This document shows, piece by piece, positions 1-12,016 of a stretch of DNA of 64,000 nt. A program made the translations under genes and the position numbers. Within the stretch, counting starts at the first letter, position 1; each line of letters begins with the position of its first letter. This DNA comes from Neltuma alba (lineage: Eukaryota > Streptophyta > Magnoliopsida > Fabales > Fabaceae). Location: assembly GCF_004799145.2 (NCBI RefSeq), contig NW_021636368.1, positions 372,001-436,000 of the forward strand, in the 5' to 3' direction. The notes beneath the pieces are model-generated. The model searched no databases, was not told the origin of the DNA, and worked only from the letters and a program-made list of their open reading frames with translations.

Positions 1-523
1 AAGTGATCGATAAATATGGTTATCAATAAGCTTATCGATTAACTACCGAATAGAATTTAAAGCTTTTAGAGAACCAGGAACAAATTATTGAATGGCTTAT
101 CGAACATTAAAAGAAGTTTACTAAAGCATGCTTACTCAGTTTCAAAACAAGTTATTGAAGAATATGAAAATCGATAAGAGCGTCGATAACTCATAAAGTG
201 GTCTAGTAGGACATAGTTTATTGAGGCTTGCCATTTATGTAAAAGTTGATCGAAGACCTCATTTATCAATAAGATCATCGATAAATGCCTATCAGTATTT
301 GGAGAAATTTAATGTTTATCTAATGACTTATCGAAAACCTTGTTTATTGATCAAGTGATTGATAAATGCTTAACAGTAGCAATATTTAAAGAAGTTTAGC
401 CATTTATCCAACACGTGATCGAATATTATAATTATCCAACAAGTGATAAATAAACAGTTATCAGTAATGGTATGCATAGAAACTTAACTATACTTTGTCA
501 TCATCAAAACCTTGCATCTAACA
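1..523 (-). mobile_element. 3' LTR of Ty1/copia element, cut by window edge
   Basis: The segment ends in TCTAACA, so on the minus strand the LTR starts TGTTAGA. Just outside it lies a polypurine tract, the expected order for a 3' LTR read on the minus strand. The body is full of TTATCGATAA-like words, the same motif as in the Copia solo LTR at 13854-16859 and the Copia spacer near 19250-19690. The distal end of the LTR lies beyond the window, so its length and target duplication cannot be judged. It closes the long minus-strand Copia element whose pol is at 19850-21046. Confidence 0.8.
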
Positions 524-538
524 TTCTCCCCCTTTTTG
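524..538 (-). promoter_or_regulatory. polypurine tract of Copia element
   Basis: The minus strand reads AAAAAGGGGGAGAA directly before the LTR start TGTTAGA. This is the standard position and composition of the plus-strand primer of an LTR retrotransposon. It fixes the orientation of the surrounding Copia element. The bases from here to about 754 are non-coding 3' sequence in which I see nothing else. Confidence 0.8.
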
Positions 539-754
539 ATGATGACAAAACAACAAATGCATCAAGAACTGAAGTCAACATATTTAATAAAATCACAAGA
601 AAGAAAATCAACAGGTTTAATAAAAACTGAAACTGATATATATAAACTGTTAATCGAGTAGGCATCAAATAGTTGGTAACAGGAGTTCAAACATAATTAA
701 AAATCAGAAAACTAAACAAACTAAATAGAAAAATCAATCAAGATCTACATCATC

Positions 755-1293
755 CTAAGAGCTCTTCTCACCCTTTTTGTCATCATCTGAGAGTGATAGG
801 GTAGAGACTAAGGATGAAGTAGGTAGAGTAAAAGGAATGGGAAGAGGAGGAAGGTTAGAGACAAAAGATTGAGCATGAGAGATTGGTGGTAAAGTTGAAA
901 TAGGAATGATTGAAAGGGAAGTTGCGGTAGTGGTTGATGATGGTGGTGAGGAAGAAGTGGGAGTAGGCACAGTGGTGATAGGGATTAGAGAAGGAACTAG
1001 AGAGGGTTCAGGTTTAGTTGTAGGTGGTGCAGATGGATGAGTGAAGAAATCCTTATATGAGAAGGAGGTGCCAGAGAAGTTGGTTGAGTGAGATGACTAG
1101 CCTTTTAACTTCATGAAGCTCCTTTTCCACAGCATCAACTCTTTGAGTGACCCCTTGTTCTAGAACTGGCGTTACTTGTCTATGAAGATCCAAGACAGTG
1201 TAGAGCCCTTCAAACTCTTATAAGATATTTCCTCAAGCTCTTTGGCAGTAGTACATAATTTGGCCTCAAATGCTTGAAGCTTAGCTTGGAACA
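755..1293 (-). pseudogene. C-terminal part of Copia extra ORF (ORF3)
   Basis: Read on the minus strand from 1293, this continues the ORF3 that starts near 19033 and was split by two later insertions. It runs straight on from the psbD fragment at 3945-4004. The first part is alpha-helical and charged (QAKLQAFEAKL, then VDAVEKELHEVKRL), suggesting a coiled coil. A frame change near 1200 separates the two helices. The last 70 or so codons, ending at 755, are rich in Pro, Ser and Thr and finish in the acidic/basic tail DDDKKGEKSS. Such an extra ORF between pol and the 3' LTR is known in SIRE-like Copia elements. Its function is unknown. It is broken by stops and frameshifts. Confidence 0.65.
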
Positions 1294-3929
1294 TGTCATA
1301 CCTTACTTCTAAAATACCTTAGAGTCCAATTAGAACCCATTTTGACCACTTTGGATGGCTTTAAACTAAAAAATTCTTAAGTTGGATGCTAATTTCATAA
1401 AAATACTGTTCACTAGGTAAAACCAGATTTTCTCTCTAACTTTGAAAATTCGTAACTAAGTCTAGAAAAATGAAATGGAGTGCTTTAAAATTCTATGGAA
1501 AGCTCTTTGAATGGCCTTTCAAGGAAAAATAATCTCATGACCCAATTCCTATGTATCAGTGCCAGATTTTTGTGGAAGTTACCATTGTTCCAATTGGTAA
1601 AAGCTGTTTTCTAGAATTTTAACCTTAACTTTTAAAAATCACCAAAAATCGTACACACATCTATTTAAGACGTGCTACCTATCAATATGAAGTTCATGGA
1701 GCTTAATTTAATCATAAAATATACCATGATCATCCAAGGCAGATAATCTATTCAAAACAGAGTCACAAACTCGCTGCCTTAACAGAGTTACAACACCATG
1801 AACTACAATACAATCTCCAAAATGAAACCATAATTCAATATGCATATAACATGAGCTTTCTCCAATTACTCCCTTCTTCTTGATGGTTCAGCCCCTAAGG
1901 AAAAGAGTTACATTTGGAAGGAATGAGATTTCAAAGAAATCCCAGTAGCAAGAGAAAATCAACCAAAACATCAAGCATGCATCAATTACAAGCATTTCAA
2001 CCTTTTGCTATTAATAAGAAACTACTTAACCTCATACATGTAGCACTCTAACATGCAATAGCCAAGGTACTTAAAGTAAGGAGTATGGCTACACAATCAT
2101 CATCATCATCATTTAGCTCAACCACATAATAGCACATGAAATTGCATAGAAATCAATGCAACAATTAACATTAAAGTTAATTAAATCTTGGTATCTTTCC
2201 TCCAATGCTTTCCTTGCCTCTTGATATTGGTCCTCTCTTCAACAAATGCCAAAGCCTAAAATCACATCTAAAAAGGGGCAACCACACATCACAACTATGC
2301 TACACAAACATGAAATTCAAGAAACCCTTAACCCCTTTTGTTCTTGAATTTTTGGAATGATTTCCAACAATCTAAAAATTATTCCAATAAGTCAATCCTA
2401 CATAATTTTTCATGTAAAATCCAAATGTGAACTTAGAATTTTAAAAACACATATCCTCCCTATTGATTTTACTTTGGTCGAGAGATCATGATTTGGACCC
2501 TTCACTATCCAATTTCATTTTAATGCATTCCAAAGCTTATGGCTTAGGTTTACCCTACACAAACTTCATTTTAAAGCCAATGGAAGCATCAAAACATGCA
2601 AATCTCATCCTAGGGCACAATCATGGTTTGGCTGAAACATTCATATAGGTTCCTTAACATGAATTTCATTCCATAATCATGTAATACGACTTGAGACAAC
2701 TGGTAATCCATGAGTTTTAACTTCATATTCTTTCTCCCCCAAACTTTACACAATTCGGCCAGCACCCAAGCCAAGGAGGAACCGTCAATTTCAACCATAA
2801 AACCCAAGGAAACTAATCAATACACAAGGTAGAACATCAAACTAACCTTGGATGCAACCTTGTATGATCAAATCTTCAAGCTTCTCCTTGATTACACTTC
2901 AAGAAAAATTTTGCAAAAGGTTTGCCTAGGTTGGCTGAAAATGGTGTCTTGTGAGAGGGGAAGAGCTCTATTTATAAGCCTTGAGTTAAGTAAATACCAT
3001 CTAAGTGCAAGGAAATTACAATGATGATGTGTCGAGCTAAGATCTCTTCTTGCATTTTCTCTTTCCTTTATTTAATTCCAAAAGAAATGGATTTTAGAAG
3101 TCAAAATCCTCTTCACCCCTAGTTTGACAAGTGGCACAATGAGAGCCAAGTAAAAAGATGTATACTTTTCACCTTTTTTCAGCACCCTTTTTATACTAAA
3201 ATAGCTACGTCTTTTTCTATACAAGTGATCTGAGCTTCCTAATAAAATTTTGTTGCTTCCTTAACACTTCCTTATTAGTTTTCCCTTCTGAAAGAGTGCT
3301 CCTTTTCTCCCATAATGAATTTATATCACTAAAAGAAAAGAAAACCAATTTTCTTACTATATTAGTTTTCTTACTCGAGAGTTACTTTTTCGGCTCTCTG
3401 GGCTCGGAAAACCTTCTTGATCAATTCATAACTTCTTATTAATCCCATAGAAGTTTCATAAATTTTCTTGGGATTTATCTAGCCTCATAAATATTTATTT
3501 GGAATTTTCCCAAATAAAACCCTAATTAGCATAATTGGACTTTACATTCACTTAAAGATTAACCTGGAGTATTTTGGGAATAAAATCACTTGTACAATGT
3601 CTTATAATTTCCAAGATACTTTATCTTTATTTTCCCTTAATTTTCTAAGGCTCAAAACTATTTTCTATAATTAATTTTTAACCAATTTTCCTAATTAGTC
3701 AATATTCAATAATTACTAAAAATTTAATAATTATTGCTTTCCATCATAATCTCAACTTTTGAGCCTAGAAAACTATCTAGGGACCTTTTTTCTACCTTCC
3801 ATAATTATTTGCAAATTTTTGGAAATTCCTAACATATTTTCCTAAATTTTCATATTTCTTTACACTATTCTGACCCTTAAATGTTCAGGGATTTCCTTAC
3901 TCTTAGTTATGAAATTTTTGGATGTGACA
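1294..3929 (-). mobile_element. Ty3/gypsy solo LTR inserted in Copia ORF3
   Basis: The element begins TGTCATACC and ends GGATGTGACA, giving TG...CA ends, and is flanked by the exact 5-bp duplication GAACA (1289-1293 and 3930-3934). On the minus strand it starts TGTCACATCC, like the other gypsy LTRs here. It is 2636 bp with no internal domain, so it is a solo LTR left by recombination between two LTRs. It belongs to the same broad LTR group as 4005-6582 but is clearly diverged from it. A short ATC microsatellite lies near 2097-2114. Confidence 0.9.
2969..2976 (-). promoter_or_regulatory. putative TATA box in solo LTR
   Basis: TATAAATA on the minus strand, in the orientation of LTR transcription. 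The same octamer stands at a comparable point in LTRs C, E and F, which supports a real promoter element. Activity is inferred. Confidence 0.5.
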
Positions 3930-3944
3930 GAACATGCCCCACAT

Positions 3945-4004
3945 AGTATTTTCCACGGTAGTAGCATGAATAGCGAATAGTAGAGCAGTGCCCAATACAC
4001 CAGC
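3945..4004 (-). pseudogene. psbD: plastid psbD fragment, distal part
   Basis: The minus strand encodes VLGTALLFAIHATTVENT, which matches the stretch of photosystem II D2 protein around residues 204-222, with a few substitutions. It continues from 17640-17754. The two parts were separated when the gypsy element at 4005-17634 inserted, and its CCAGC duplication (4000-4004) belongs to this fragment. The homology stops after ENT, and the frame runs on into Copia ORF3 helices. The His of the AIH motif, a non-haem iron ligand in real D2, is kept. This is a nuclear copy of plastid DNA and cannot make D2. Confidence 0.9.
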
Positions 4005-6582
4005 TGTCACACCTTACTATTATATCCACTTAGATTTCATTTAAAACCACTTTAGACTATATTGGATAGTCTTGGGCTCAATTTTCACATTAAAAACGCT
4101 AAATTTCGGATTTTTACTATTCATCGGGTAAAAATCCAGTTTTTCTGGCTCAAATTCAAAAATTCATAACTTATTCCATAAAACTCCAAACAGGGTGGTT
4201 CAAAATTCTATTTAAAGCTCGTTAAGTCCTCTTTCAAGGAAAAATAATCTCATGATCCAATTCCTTATGAAAAAGCATTAGGTTTTTGTGAAATGCAACA
4301 CTGTTCGTTTGCCAAAAACTCTTTTTCCCAGATTCTAACCTTTAACTTTGAAAAATCATTAAAATTCATATACTTGGCTATTTTTAACGTATTAGCTATC
4401 AAATCAAAGCTCAGGACGTTATCTATAATCAAGCCAAAATTTGTGATTAAAAGCATTCGGGAGCATAATCAAAAAGTCACGTGAACATGGCAGTATCAGT
4501 GTGCTTACAGAACTGTTAGCTTAATATATACATAACCAAAAAGGGTCCACGAATTTTATGGCAAGACACCATACTTTAGTCTCCAATTTGCAGCTTGTTC
4601 ATAGGAGTTTCAGGCCATAAAATGTTAGATTATATTTGGGGGATGAGATTTTAAGAAATCCCAGTAGCAAGATCAATCAACCAAAACATTAACATGCATC
4701 ATTATAAAGCATTTCAACATCAGCTATCATAGGAGAACCAATCTTTTTATAAATAGGCAGCCTCAACATGCAAGGCCATGGCAACAAATTCAAGGAGCAA
4801 CCATATCACAACATCATAGTTCAACCATATAATAGCTAGCACACATGCCATAAATAACAATGCAAAGTTAACTACCTTGATCCAATGATTTTTGTTTTTC
4901 TTGTTGTTCCTTCTTGCTTCCACAAGTGCCAAAACCTAACATGGCAATCCATAAAAAGGGCAGCAAGAATCATCAACCATTCCTCATAAAATCAATAACA
5001 TAACTCACGTAACTCCTAAACCCCTTAAAGCTTCCATCTTTGTTCTTGAATTTTTAGAGTTGGTTTCCATAAACCCTAAAAATTCCCTCTTGACTCAACC
5101 CTACATGATTTTTCATGTAGATTCCAAATATCTACTTGGATTTAAAAAAATAAATTCCCTTCCTTCAGTTTCAGCTTGGCCGAACCATTAGGGTTCAAAA
5201 CCAAAAAATTGCAACTTTGATTCTATGGCTTCCAACACTTGTTCTTTAGGTTTACCCTACACCATTTTTCATTTTCAACACAATGGAAGCCTCAAAACTT
5301 TGGAAAACACATCCTAGGGTTCAGTTTTGGTCTTGGCCAAACCAAACCTCTTGAAGTTCAACCATGAAAAACTTTTCAAAACAACATTAAATCACTTGAA
5401 ACCATCTTAAATCATAGTGTTCTAACTATGTTTAACAACAAAACCTCCTTCCCTACACTATACCCATTTCAGCCAGCAACAAGAAGGGAAAAGAAGTGAT
5501 TTTTCCAACCATACAAATCCATAAAACAAAGCAAGCAACATCTTAAGACAACTTACCAAGCTTGGATCTTAGTTGGAAGGTCAAATACGCTTGCTTTTGC
5601 TTGATCTCTTCACAAAATCACTCTTGCTCTCTCTCTTTTCCCTTTAGCACGAAATGAGGCCTGATTATGGGGGAGGAAAAGCTCATTAATGCTCACAAAA
5701 TATCCCACCAACCATCATTAATGATATGCCATGTGTCAAGAGCCTAATTAGTCCTAATCCTCCCTCTTAATTAACTTAAATCATAATGTAATTAAATTTC
5801 AAAGTCAAGATCCTCTTCATTGGTAGTTTGACGCTTGGAAAGCTTTAATTACCATCCATTAAAGGCTTGAAAAGTGGCAACTTGTGGGCCAAGCAAAGTG
5901 CAAGACTCTACTTCTTGCTTTATCGATACACTTTTACTCCGGGTTTAACTTCTTTTCTATAATTAGAGTACTCTGGCCTCTGTAATTATTTTCTATCAAA
6001 TCCATAAATTAGTCTCCTCATTTTTATCTTCCCAAATTGCCCTCTTCGTCTCAAAATTAATTTCCCAATAATTAAATAAAATGGAAAACTAATTTCCTTC
6101 TCTTTAGTGATTTTTCCACTTTTCAGAGAAATTGGGAAAAATCTTGGATACTTGAGGGTCTTATTTTAATTCTATAATCTCTTATAATTCCTTGGGATAT
6201 CATAGGAATTTTCTTGGGACTTTATTCTTCTTAAAATATTTATTTGGAATTTTCCAGATAAAGACCTTAAACTAGCTTAAATTGCCCTTAAATTTCTTTG
6301 TAATTTCTCTAAGGGCAAATTGGTCATAAAACCAATTTTATAATCCCATATAATTCTCAAGGAACATTTTCCTTATTTTTCCTTAATTTTTTGAGACTCG
6401 GAATTATTTTTCCATAATTATTCTTGACCAATTTTCCTTAATTAGTCAAACTTTTCATAATTGGCTTGGAAAATTATAATTATTCTTTTCCACCAAAATT
6501 TTTCTATTTCTCCTTGTCATTTTTGGCCTTTAAATATTTAGGGATATTCTTATTCCTAATTGCCATATTACTGGATGTGACA
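4005..6582 (-). repeat. 3' LTR of nested Tekay-like element
   Basis: The LTR is 2578 bp and runs from TGTCACACC to GGATGTGACA, with TG...CA ends. It is collinear with 12021-17634 once the inserted Copia LTR is removed. The polypurine tract lies immediately inside it at 6583. Short open frames within it (for example near 4293-4484) recur in the other LTR without coding signs. Confidence 0.9.
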
Positions 6583-6597
6583 TTTCTCCCCCTCTGA
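6583..6597 (-). promoter_or_regulatory. polypurine tract of Tekay-like element
   Basis: The minus strand reads CAGAGGGGGAGAAA just before LTR start TGTCACATCC. A stretch TTTCGAGGACGAAATTTA lies immediately upstream, a recurrent 3'-end signature that also occurs before the 3' LTR of element L at 60850-60870. Confidence 0.8.
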
Positions 6598-6599
6598 AT

Positions 6600-7430
6600 A
6601 AATTTCGTCCTCGAAATTTAAAGTGTATCTTATTGGAAAAGTTTAGGGTACTTTTCCTCTATCTTAGTCTCTATCTCCCTCATAGTTCTAGTATAAGACC
6701 TTTCCAGACAACCTCGACTAATGGAAACTGCCTGTTTCTCAGCTCTTCAACTTTCTGATCAATGATTCGCTTTAGTCTGATCTCAAAGACGGGTTGTCTT
6801 AGAGCACAATGTCATAATAGTTTATGACACGTGTCAGGTCTAAATGGTTCTTCTTTCATTGGGAGTTATAGAAAATGTCATGAATTTGACTTACATTCGG
6901 GGGAATGGTCACTTATAACCTACTGGTCCAGTCTTGGACAAAATTTGAAACAATCCATCGTAGTTTGAACTTAACTTCTTAAGCTTTAAGGATCGACCAA
7001 CTTCCGTTGTTGGTTACACTTTAATCACCAACCTCAATGTTTAACGGTCTCCTTTAATATCTGAGTAGCTCTTTTGTCTACCTTGAGCCGTTATAAGTCT
7101 TTGCTAAATAACTTTAGTCTACTGGGAAGTTTGATCCACTATATTAGGACTATACTTACTTCTTTCATTGAACTCTATCTAGCACAAGGGAGATCTATGT
7201 TTCCTCCCATAGAGTGCTTCATATGGCGCTATTCAAATACTTACATGGAAACTGTCATCTTAAGTGAATTCAGCTAACGGTAAGTACATACCCTAGTTAT
7301 TGCCGAAATCAAGTACATATGCGTGTAGCATATCTTCTAACATCCATATCATTCTCTGTGTCTGCCCATCTGCCTCAGGATGGTAGGCTATACTGAAGTT
7401 GAGAGTAGTGTCCATTTCTTTCATAAGGAC
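6600..7430 (-). pseudogene. integrase end and chromodomain, decayed
   Basis: The minus strand shows FSIAYHPEADGQTEN (about 7400-7350), matching the integrase core motif YHPQTDGQ. Farther on it shows IIDQKVEELRNRQFPLVEVVW (about 6780-6700), matching the chromodomain region of Tekay-type chromoviruses (family pattern IDRQVKxLRNKxxPxVKVxW). It ends EEKYPKLFQ. Chromodomains of this group are thought to steer integration to heterochromatin. Frameshifts and stops occur between the motifs. Confidence 0.7.
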
Positions 7431-9849
7431 CTCCAAAACTTCAAGTAAATCTCAGGTCTTAGTCTGAAACCATACTGCTTAGGATACTCGGTAGCTTAAT
7501 AGCTTCATCAACTTTCATCTTTCATTTTCTGTTAGACTTAGTGCATCCTTGCCAAAATGGCCAACATTTTTGGCTTTTGCACTTTCTCACATTCTTTCCG
7601 GGGTCACACTCTCTTAGGCTACTCTTGCCTGAAACACTTAACTAAACAGTGCTGACGAGAAACTGAAGCACTGATTCTAATAAGCTTAACCCTGGTACGT
7701 TACTGTCTTAGACCCTTCTCCTAATCTATCTTTAGTCAGTTCTTTTCAGCTTACATTCTTGTCTCTCGCCTCATCTTAAGGATTTGCCCGTCAATACCCA
7801 GTCTGTTTCTGTGTCACATGGAGTTCTTCCTGTATCTAGAGCTAGCCTGAATGTCTCTTTTCCAGGTCTTATGGCTCTAACTCCTCTAACTTTGGCTTTC
7901 CTCTATTAATCGGAAGGAAATTGAATCCAGCCTAATCAATGATAAGGTTATCTGGAAGGAAATCATGGGTACTCTCTCAGTACTGGTTTACAACCAAAAG
8001 AGGTTTCCACATCCTCAACTCATCCCCGGTCCTCATCTTCCTAAATAGGTACCAATCTCTGGGAGACTTAGACCATAAGACTAAGTGAAGTCATCTCCAC
8101 TTAGTTGGTCACCATACCAATAATTCCCCAAAACTATTCCAAGAACCAATACCATTTTCTTAAGCTTCTTGTCAATTCCCCAGGCTACCTATTTGTCTCT
8201 TTAGGTGCCTAAGCCAATTTGTCTTAGGAGTTCTCTTACTCCTCCAGCTGCTCTTACCGTCTCTTACTACTTTAGAACGATACAGAAAGAGGACTTATGC
8301 AACTTCTCTTTCCTCTACTTTGCTTTTCAGTACGAGCATACTCTAGCATGCATAATGTCTGGCATTTTAATGCAAGGAGTGTAAGCTCTTACTGGTTGCT
8401 ATGTCTGTAGCGTGCCAACCAGACATCTTATCCCTATAAGAGGGAGCCTCTTTTCTGTTCGCAGCTGCTTCTGGAAGTCATAGGGAGAGGACTTTTGAGG
8501 TTCTTTTTCTTTCTGCTTACTCTAGTACTCTGCTAAGCTCAGGTACATCTAAGCCTGGCTTCATTCTTGCCTAGTCATACTTCCATGAGGTAAGGTCAAC
8601 TCCACTTGTCTTGTCTCGGCTGCTTCCCTTTTCCTGATCTGATGGGCATTTTGCTCCATCTTGAGCAACATCAATTCTAACTTGGAGGACCAATTCCCAT
8701 TTTCTCTAGGAAGATTCCTGGCCAAAAACTTATCCCTTGAAAAGGGTGCCTCTCAACCTAAACTCCTAGCGATTGAGTATCTCTTAACATTAAGGGAAAT
8801 ATGCCAACCTCTAAGCTAGTTCCCTACATAGCCATTTGTCTTGTCCCCTTCTTCTTGATCCTTAAGACATTTCACTAGGGCTCTCCATCTTAACTTCATT
8901 ATCTCCAGGTTCCTATTCATCTCTTCCAGAACTTGAGATAGCTATTCTATCATAGGGCCTTAGCCCTAACGAGGCTATAAGAGTTTGTCTAGCTTAGGTT
9001 GCCACTCACACCTTCTTAATGGTGTAAAGACTCAACCCCTAACTGTCTCATTCAACTCCTCATCATTACTCTTCCTCTTAAGGGGGAATCTACTAATTCT
9101 AATCGGGGGCTACCTCTCTCTTTCTAACTTCTACTAATCTCACTCTTTGTGACCTCTAAGAGTCGTTGTATCTCATTGAGATACCACCTCAATATCTGAG
9201 ATTTATTATGTTTATCGGTCATGACCAAAACCCTTGTTTGTAGCGATAGAAGTTACCACCTCCTTTGATAATCACTCTGTATTCGTCCATTGGCACTAAT
9301 TCCCTGGTTTGTCATGACAAAATACGCTTTTCTCTTAACCTCTGTTAGTCTTGGGTAGCTTCATTTATTGTACTATTTCCAGTCTAGGCATCCATTACGA
9401 AGTTTAACTTAACTTCCGAATTTAACTCCATTTCTCTTGAAGGTAGGATTAGGGTTTTATCCTTACTGTTATGGGAAGGCAACCAATTCAATCCCATCAC
9501 CACATTAGCTTCGTAGAAGGCCTACATATCAAGTTTAAGGCAATATAACAGTGCTTATAACCAACTATACCGTTTAAGCACCCATCAGATGTAATTGTCC
9601 TATTATATGTTGGTATGGACATATATATATCATACGACAACATATTCATAACCAAGTTAGGTCCTTTAAAACAATCATATGAGAGAAGAAAATGATTAGC
9701 ACCCTAATGTATCATTGCAATCATTGGGAAGTTCATAATAATGATCGTTCCTTGGATCATTTTCAAAAACTTTCAGGCTTCTTTCCCTGTGATGGCAAGT
9801 ACTCGTCCTTGGGTGCGTAACCTTGGCTTCTCTATATTCTGTGGCCATT
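7431..9849 (-). pseudogene. degenerate pol (protease, RT, RNase H) of Tekay-like element
   Basis: This stretch lies between the gag zinc knuckle and the integrase motif, where protease, reverse transcriptase and RNase H belong. The only motif I can point to is MGLNWLP (about 9510-9450, minus strand), corresponding to the MDWL segment at the start of the RT region. No frame stays open for long, and I cannot locate the YxDD catalytic motif. The assignment rests mainly on position in the element. Confidence 0.55.
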
Positions 9850-11870
9850 CTCTCATGAAGTGTCTGGACTTGTTGCAAGTGCAGCAAACGTTTTACTCAA
9901 CCATATACATTCTATCACTATGACTCTTGCTGCAATTGGGCATTCCTTGCCATTTGATGGCTTACCTCCCTTCTTACTCTTTCGGTTGTCCCATAACTCT
10001 TCCTCTTCCCGTTTGTATCAGAAGAGGTACCACCCTGATCTCCCTCCTCTAACTTTGGAGTAGGTATCAATTGATGGTTTAATCTGTTTGCCATAATTTG
10101 GCAGGCCTCAACTACCTTGTGGAAATGCTTGAACTATTGGGGAGCAATCATCCCCCTTAAGGACTGCTTTAGTCCTCTGACCATCTTTTGGTCATCTACT
10201 TTTCATCATCTCGGTAACACAGGTAACTAAAGTAGTGGAAAAGACATCTAAACTTAGCTAAGTACTTATCAGTGGACTCGTTATTCCTCTGCTTCAAGGT
10301 TAGGAATTCTACTTCCTTTCCGTCCCTAGCTGACCTTGAAACTTATTTCTCATAGAACTTCTCTAGGAACACTTCCCATGTCGCTCTCATGTTTTGAGCA
10401 TCTAGAAGAATCTTGGTATTCTTCCACTAGTGGTTGGTATCTTTCTCTAACTTGTAAATTGCCCTTTGGGCTTTCCGCTTAGTCAGACAGTCTAGAACTT
10501 TAAAAATCTTTTCCAAGCGGATGATCCAGTCCTCAGCTGCTTGGATGTCAATTACTCCATCGAAGGATGGCGGATTGTGCTCTCACAAGCAAGTCATCCA
10601 CTGCTGGGTGCTATTGGGGTCTACTACTGGTATTGCCGATCCAGGAAATTGTTCTGTTGCTTGTGTTACTAAGATTTCTTCCTCTTGCTGCCTCCTGTCG
10701 AGGTTAGCCACTGCCATTGCTACTGCTAGTACTGTTACAGCATCTCGTTCTTGTTCCTGGCTAGCTTGTGCCACCCTTAACCCTTCAATAGCCTTTTATT
10801 ACGGTTCTAAGCATTCCAAAATTAATTGTATTGTATCAGGATGGACCCTTCCGTCGCGTCCTAAGGGTCTCTTCGGCAAAGTGTTTTATCGGTTCTAACT
10901 AATATGCTAACTAAACGGATAGCATATTCGAGGAACAAGAAAATAAACAACATACTTGGATTTCATTTAGCAACATATGCATTCATAATATGTTAATCAA
11001 CCATCAATCATCAGTCACAGCAAATAATTTAACATACATAGCCATCTTAGGAACATACATAGCAATCAAGCATGCTAGACCAACCTACTACAGTTAGCTG
11101 TAACAATATAAGTCTTACGTTAGTGTTACAAAAATCCAACTGACTACCTAAAATGGGAAATAGTGAAACTCTCAAGGCTCTGGGTCCATTAACTCAACAT
11201 CGGATCCCAATGTCGGTTACAAATGACAAAACTCATTCTTCCATCAAGGCATAAACAGGAGCACGTCCGTCGTCATCAGGATTCAGTCTTCTATATCTAC
11301 TCAAGGAAATGTATTCCTTACAAAGATCTTGAGGGCATCAATGAGATCGTGGAAGCTAGCACTATTCATGCGACTACAAATGTCTCTCACACCATTTTTC
11401 CAAAGCCAAGTCTGAGGGAGTACTCTAAGCAATGCTGATATTCAATCCATCATCTCTAGGGTAGCATCTTCCCAAGTCACATAATGGTAGAGCTTTCGGA
11501 TATCCTCTAGATATCTTAGGTACACATGGGCATTCTGATTCTCATCGGGCTTAATGTACCAGCTCCTCTCCCTAAAATCCTTGGTTAGGTCCTCTATGGT
11601 GTGAAATTCTTTCATAATTGGGAGTAGCTTGGCTTCACTAGGCCCAGCTCCAACATCATCAGATATTTCAATGACCTCAATCCTCTGAGGATCATTGGAA
11701 GCAACGGTGGCTATGTCAGGTGGAGGGTTACTCTCCCATAAGGTATCATAATAGAAGTCTGCTACAAGACTATAGTCCTCATCCTTATTGAACCATTAAG
11801 GGAAAGGTTCTCCTGGTCTCCTCTAGTTAATTGAACCCTCTAAATCACTATTGTGGTCACAACAAGCCAT
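9850..11870 (-). pseudogene. gag of Tekay-like element, broken
   Basis: A likely start is at 11870 (MACCDHNSDLEGS). It is followed by RPGEPFP...WF and, farther on, by KEFHTIEDLTKDF. Both have counterparts in the gag N-terminus of element L (56319 on). The capsid-like core (about 10580-10130) contains TWEVFLEKFYEK and VEFLTLKQRNNESTDKYLAKF, typical of the retrotransposon gag family. The nucleocapsid knuckle at 9886-9845 reads CTCNKSRHFMREW, with CX2CX4HX4 spacing but Trp in place of the last Cys. An Ala/Gln/Glu-rich linker lies near 10774-10583. The part around 10900-11440 shows no clear domain. Several stops and frameshifts break the gene. Confidence 0.65.
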
Positions 11871-12004
11871 TCTACTCCACCCTACATTATAATAACCAAC
11901 CATCTAATAATTAGACAGTAGTATTCTTCTTCAAGCATATGTTAATTTTCCTTTTAACTGACATATTAACTGAGCAGAGCGTTCTATCCTATGCCAGAAC
12001 CTCC

Positions 12005-12016
12005 GCTCTGATACCA
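12005..12016 (-). promoter_or_regulatory. primer-binding site, tRNA-iMet type
   Basis: The minus strand reads TGGTATCAGAGC, the exact complement of the 3' end of plant initiator tRNA-Met, four bases inside the 5' LTR. It establishes that 12021-17634 is the 5' LTR and that the element reads on the minus strand. Confidence 0.93.

Noticed and set aside
10521..10898. A 125-codon plus-strand frame.
   Set aside because: It lies opposite the minus-strand gag core and its Ala/Gln-rich linker. Its Ser/Thr/Cys-rich content is the complement of that linker.
12005..12016. TGGTATCAGAGC and TGGCGCCATTGCC as parts of tRNA genes.
   Set aside because: They are only the short primer-binding complements beside LTRs. 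No cloverleaf sequence surrounds them.
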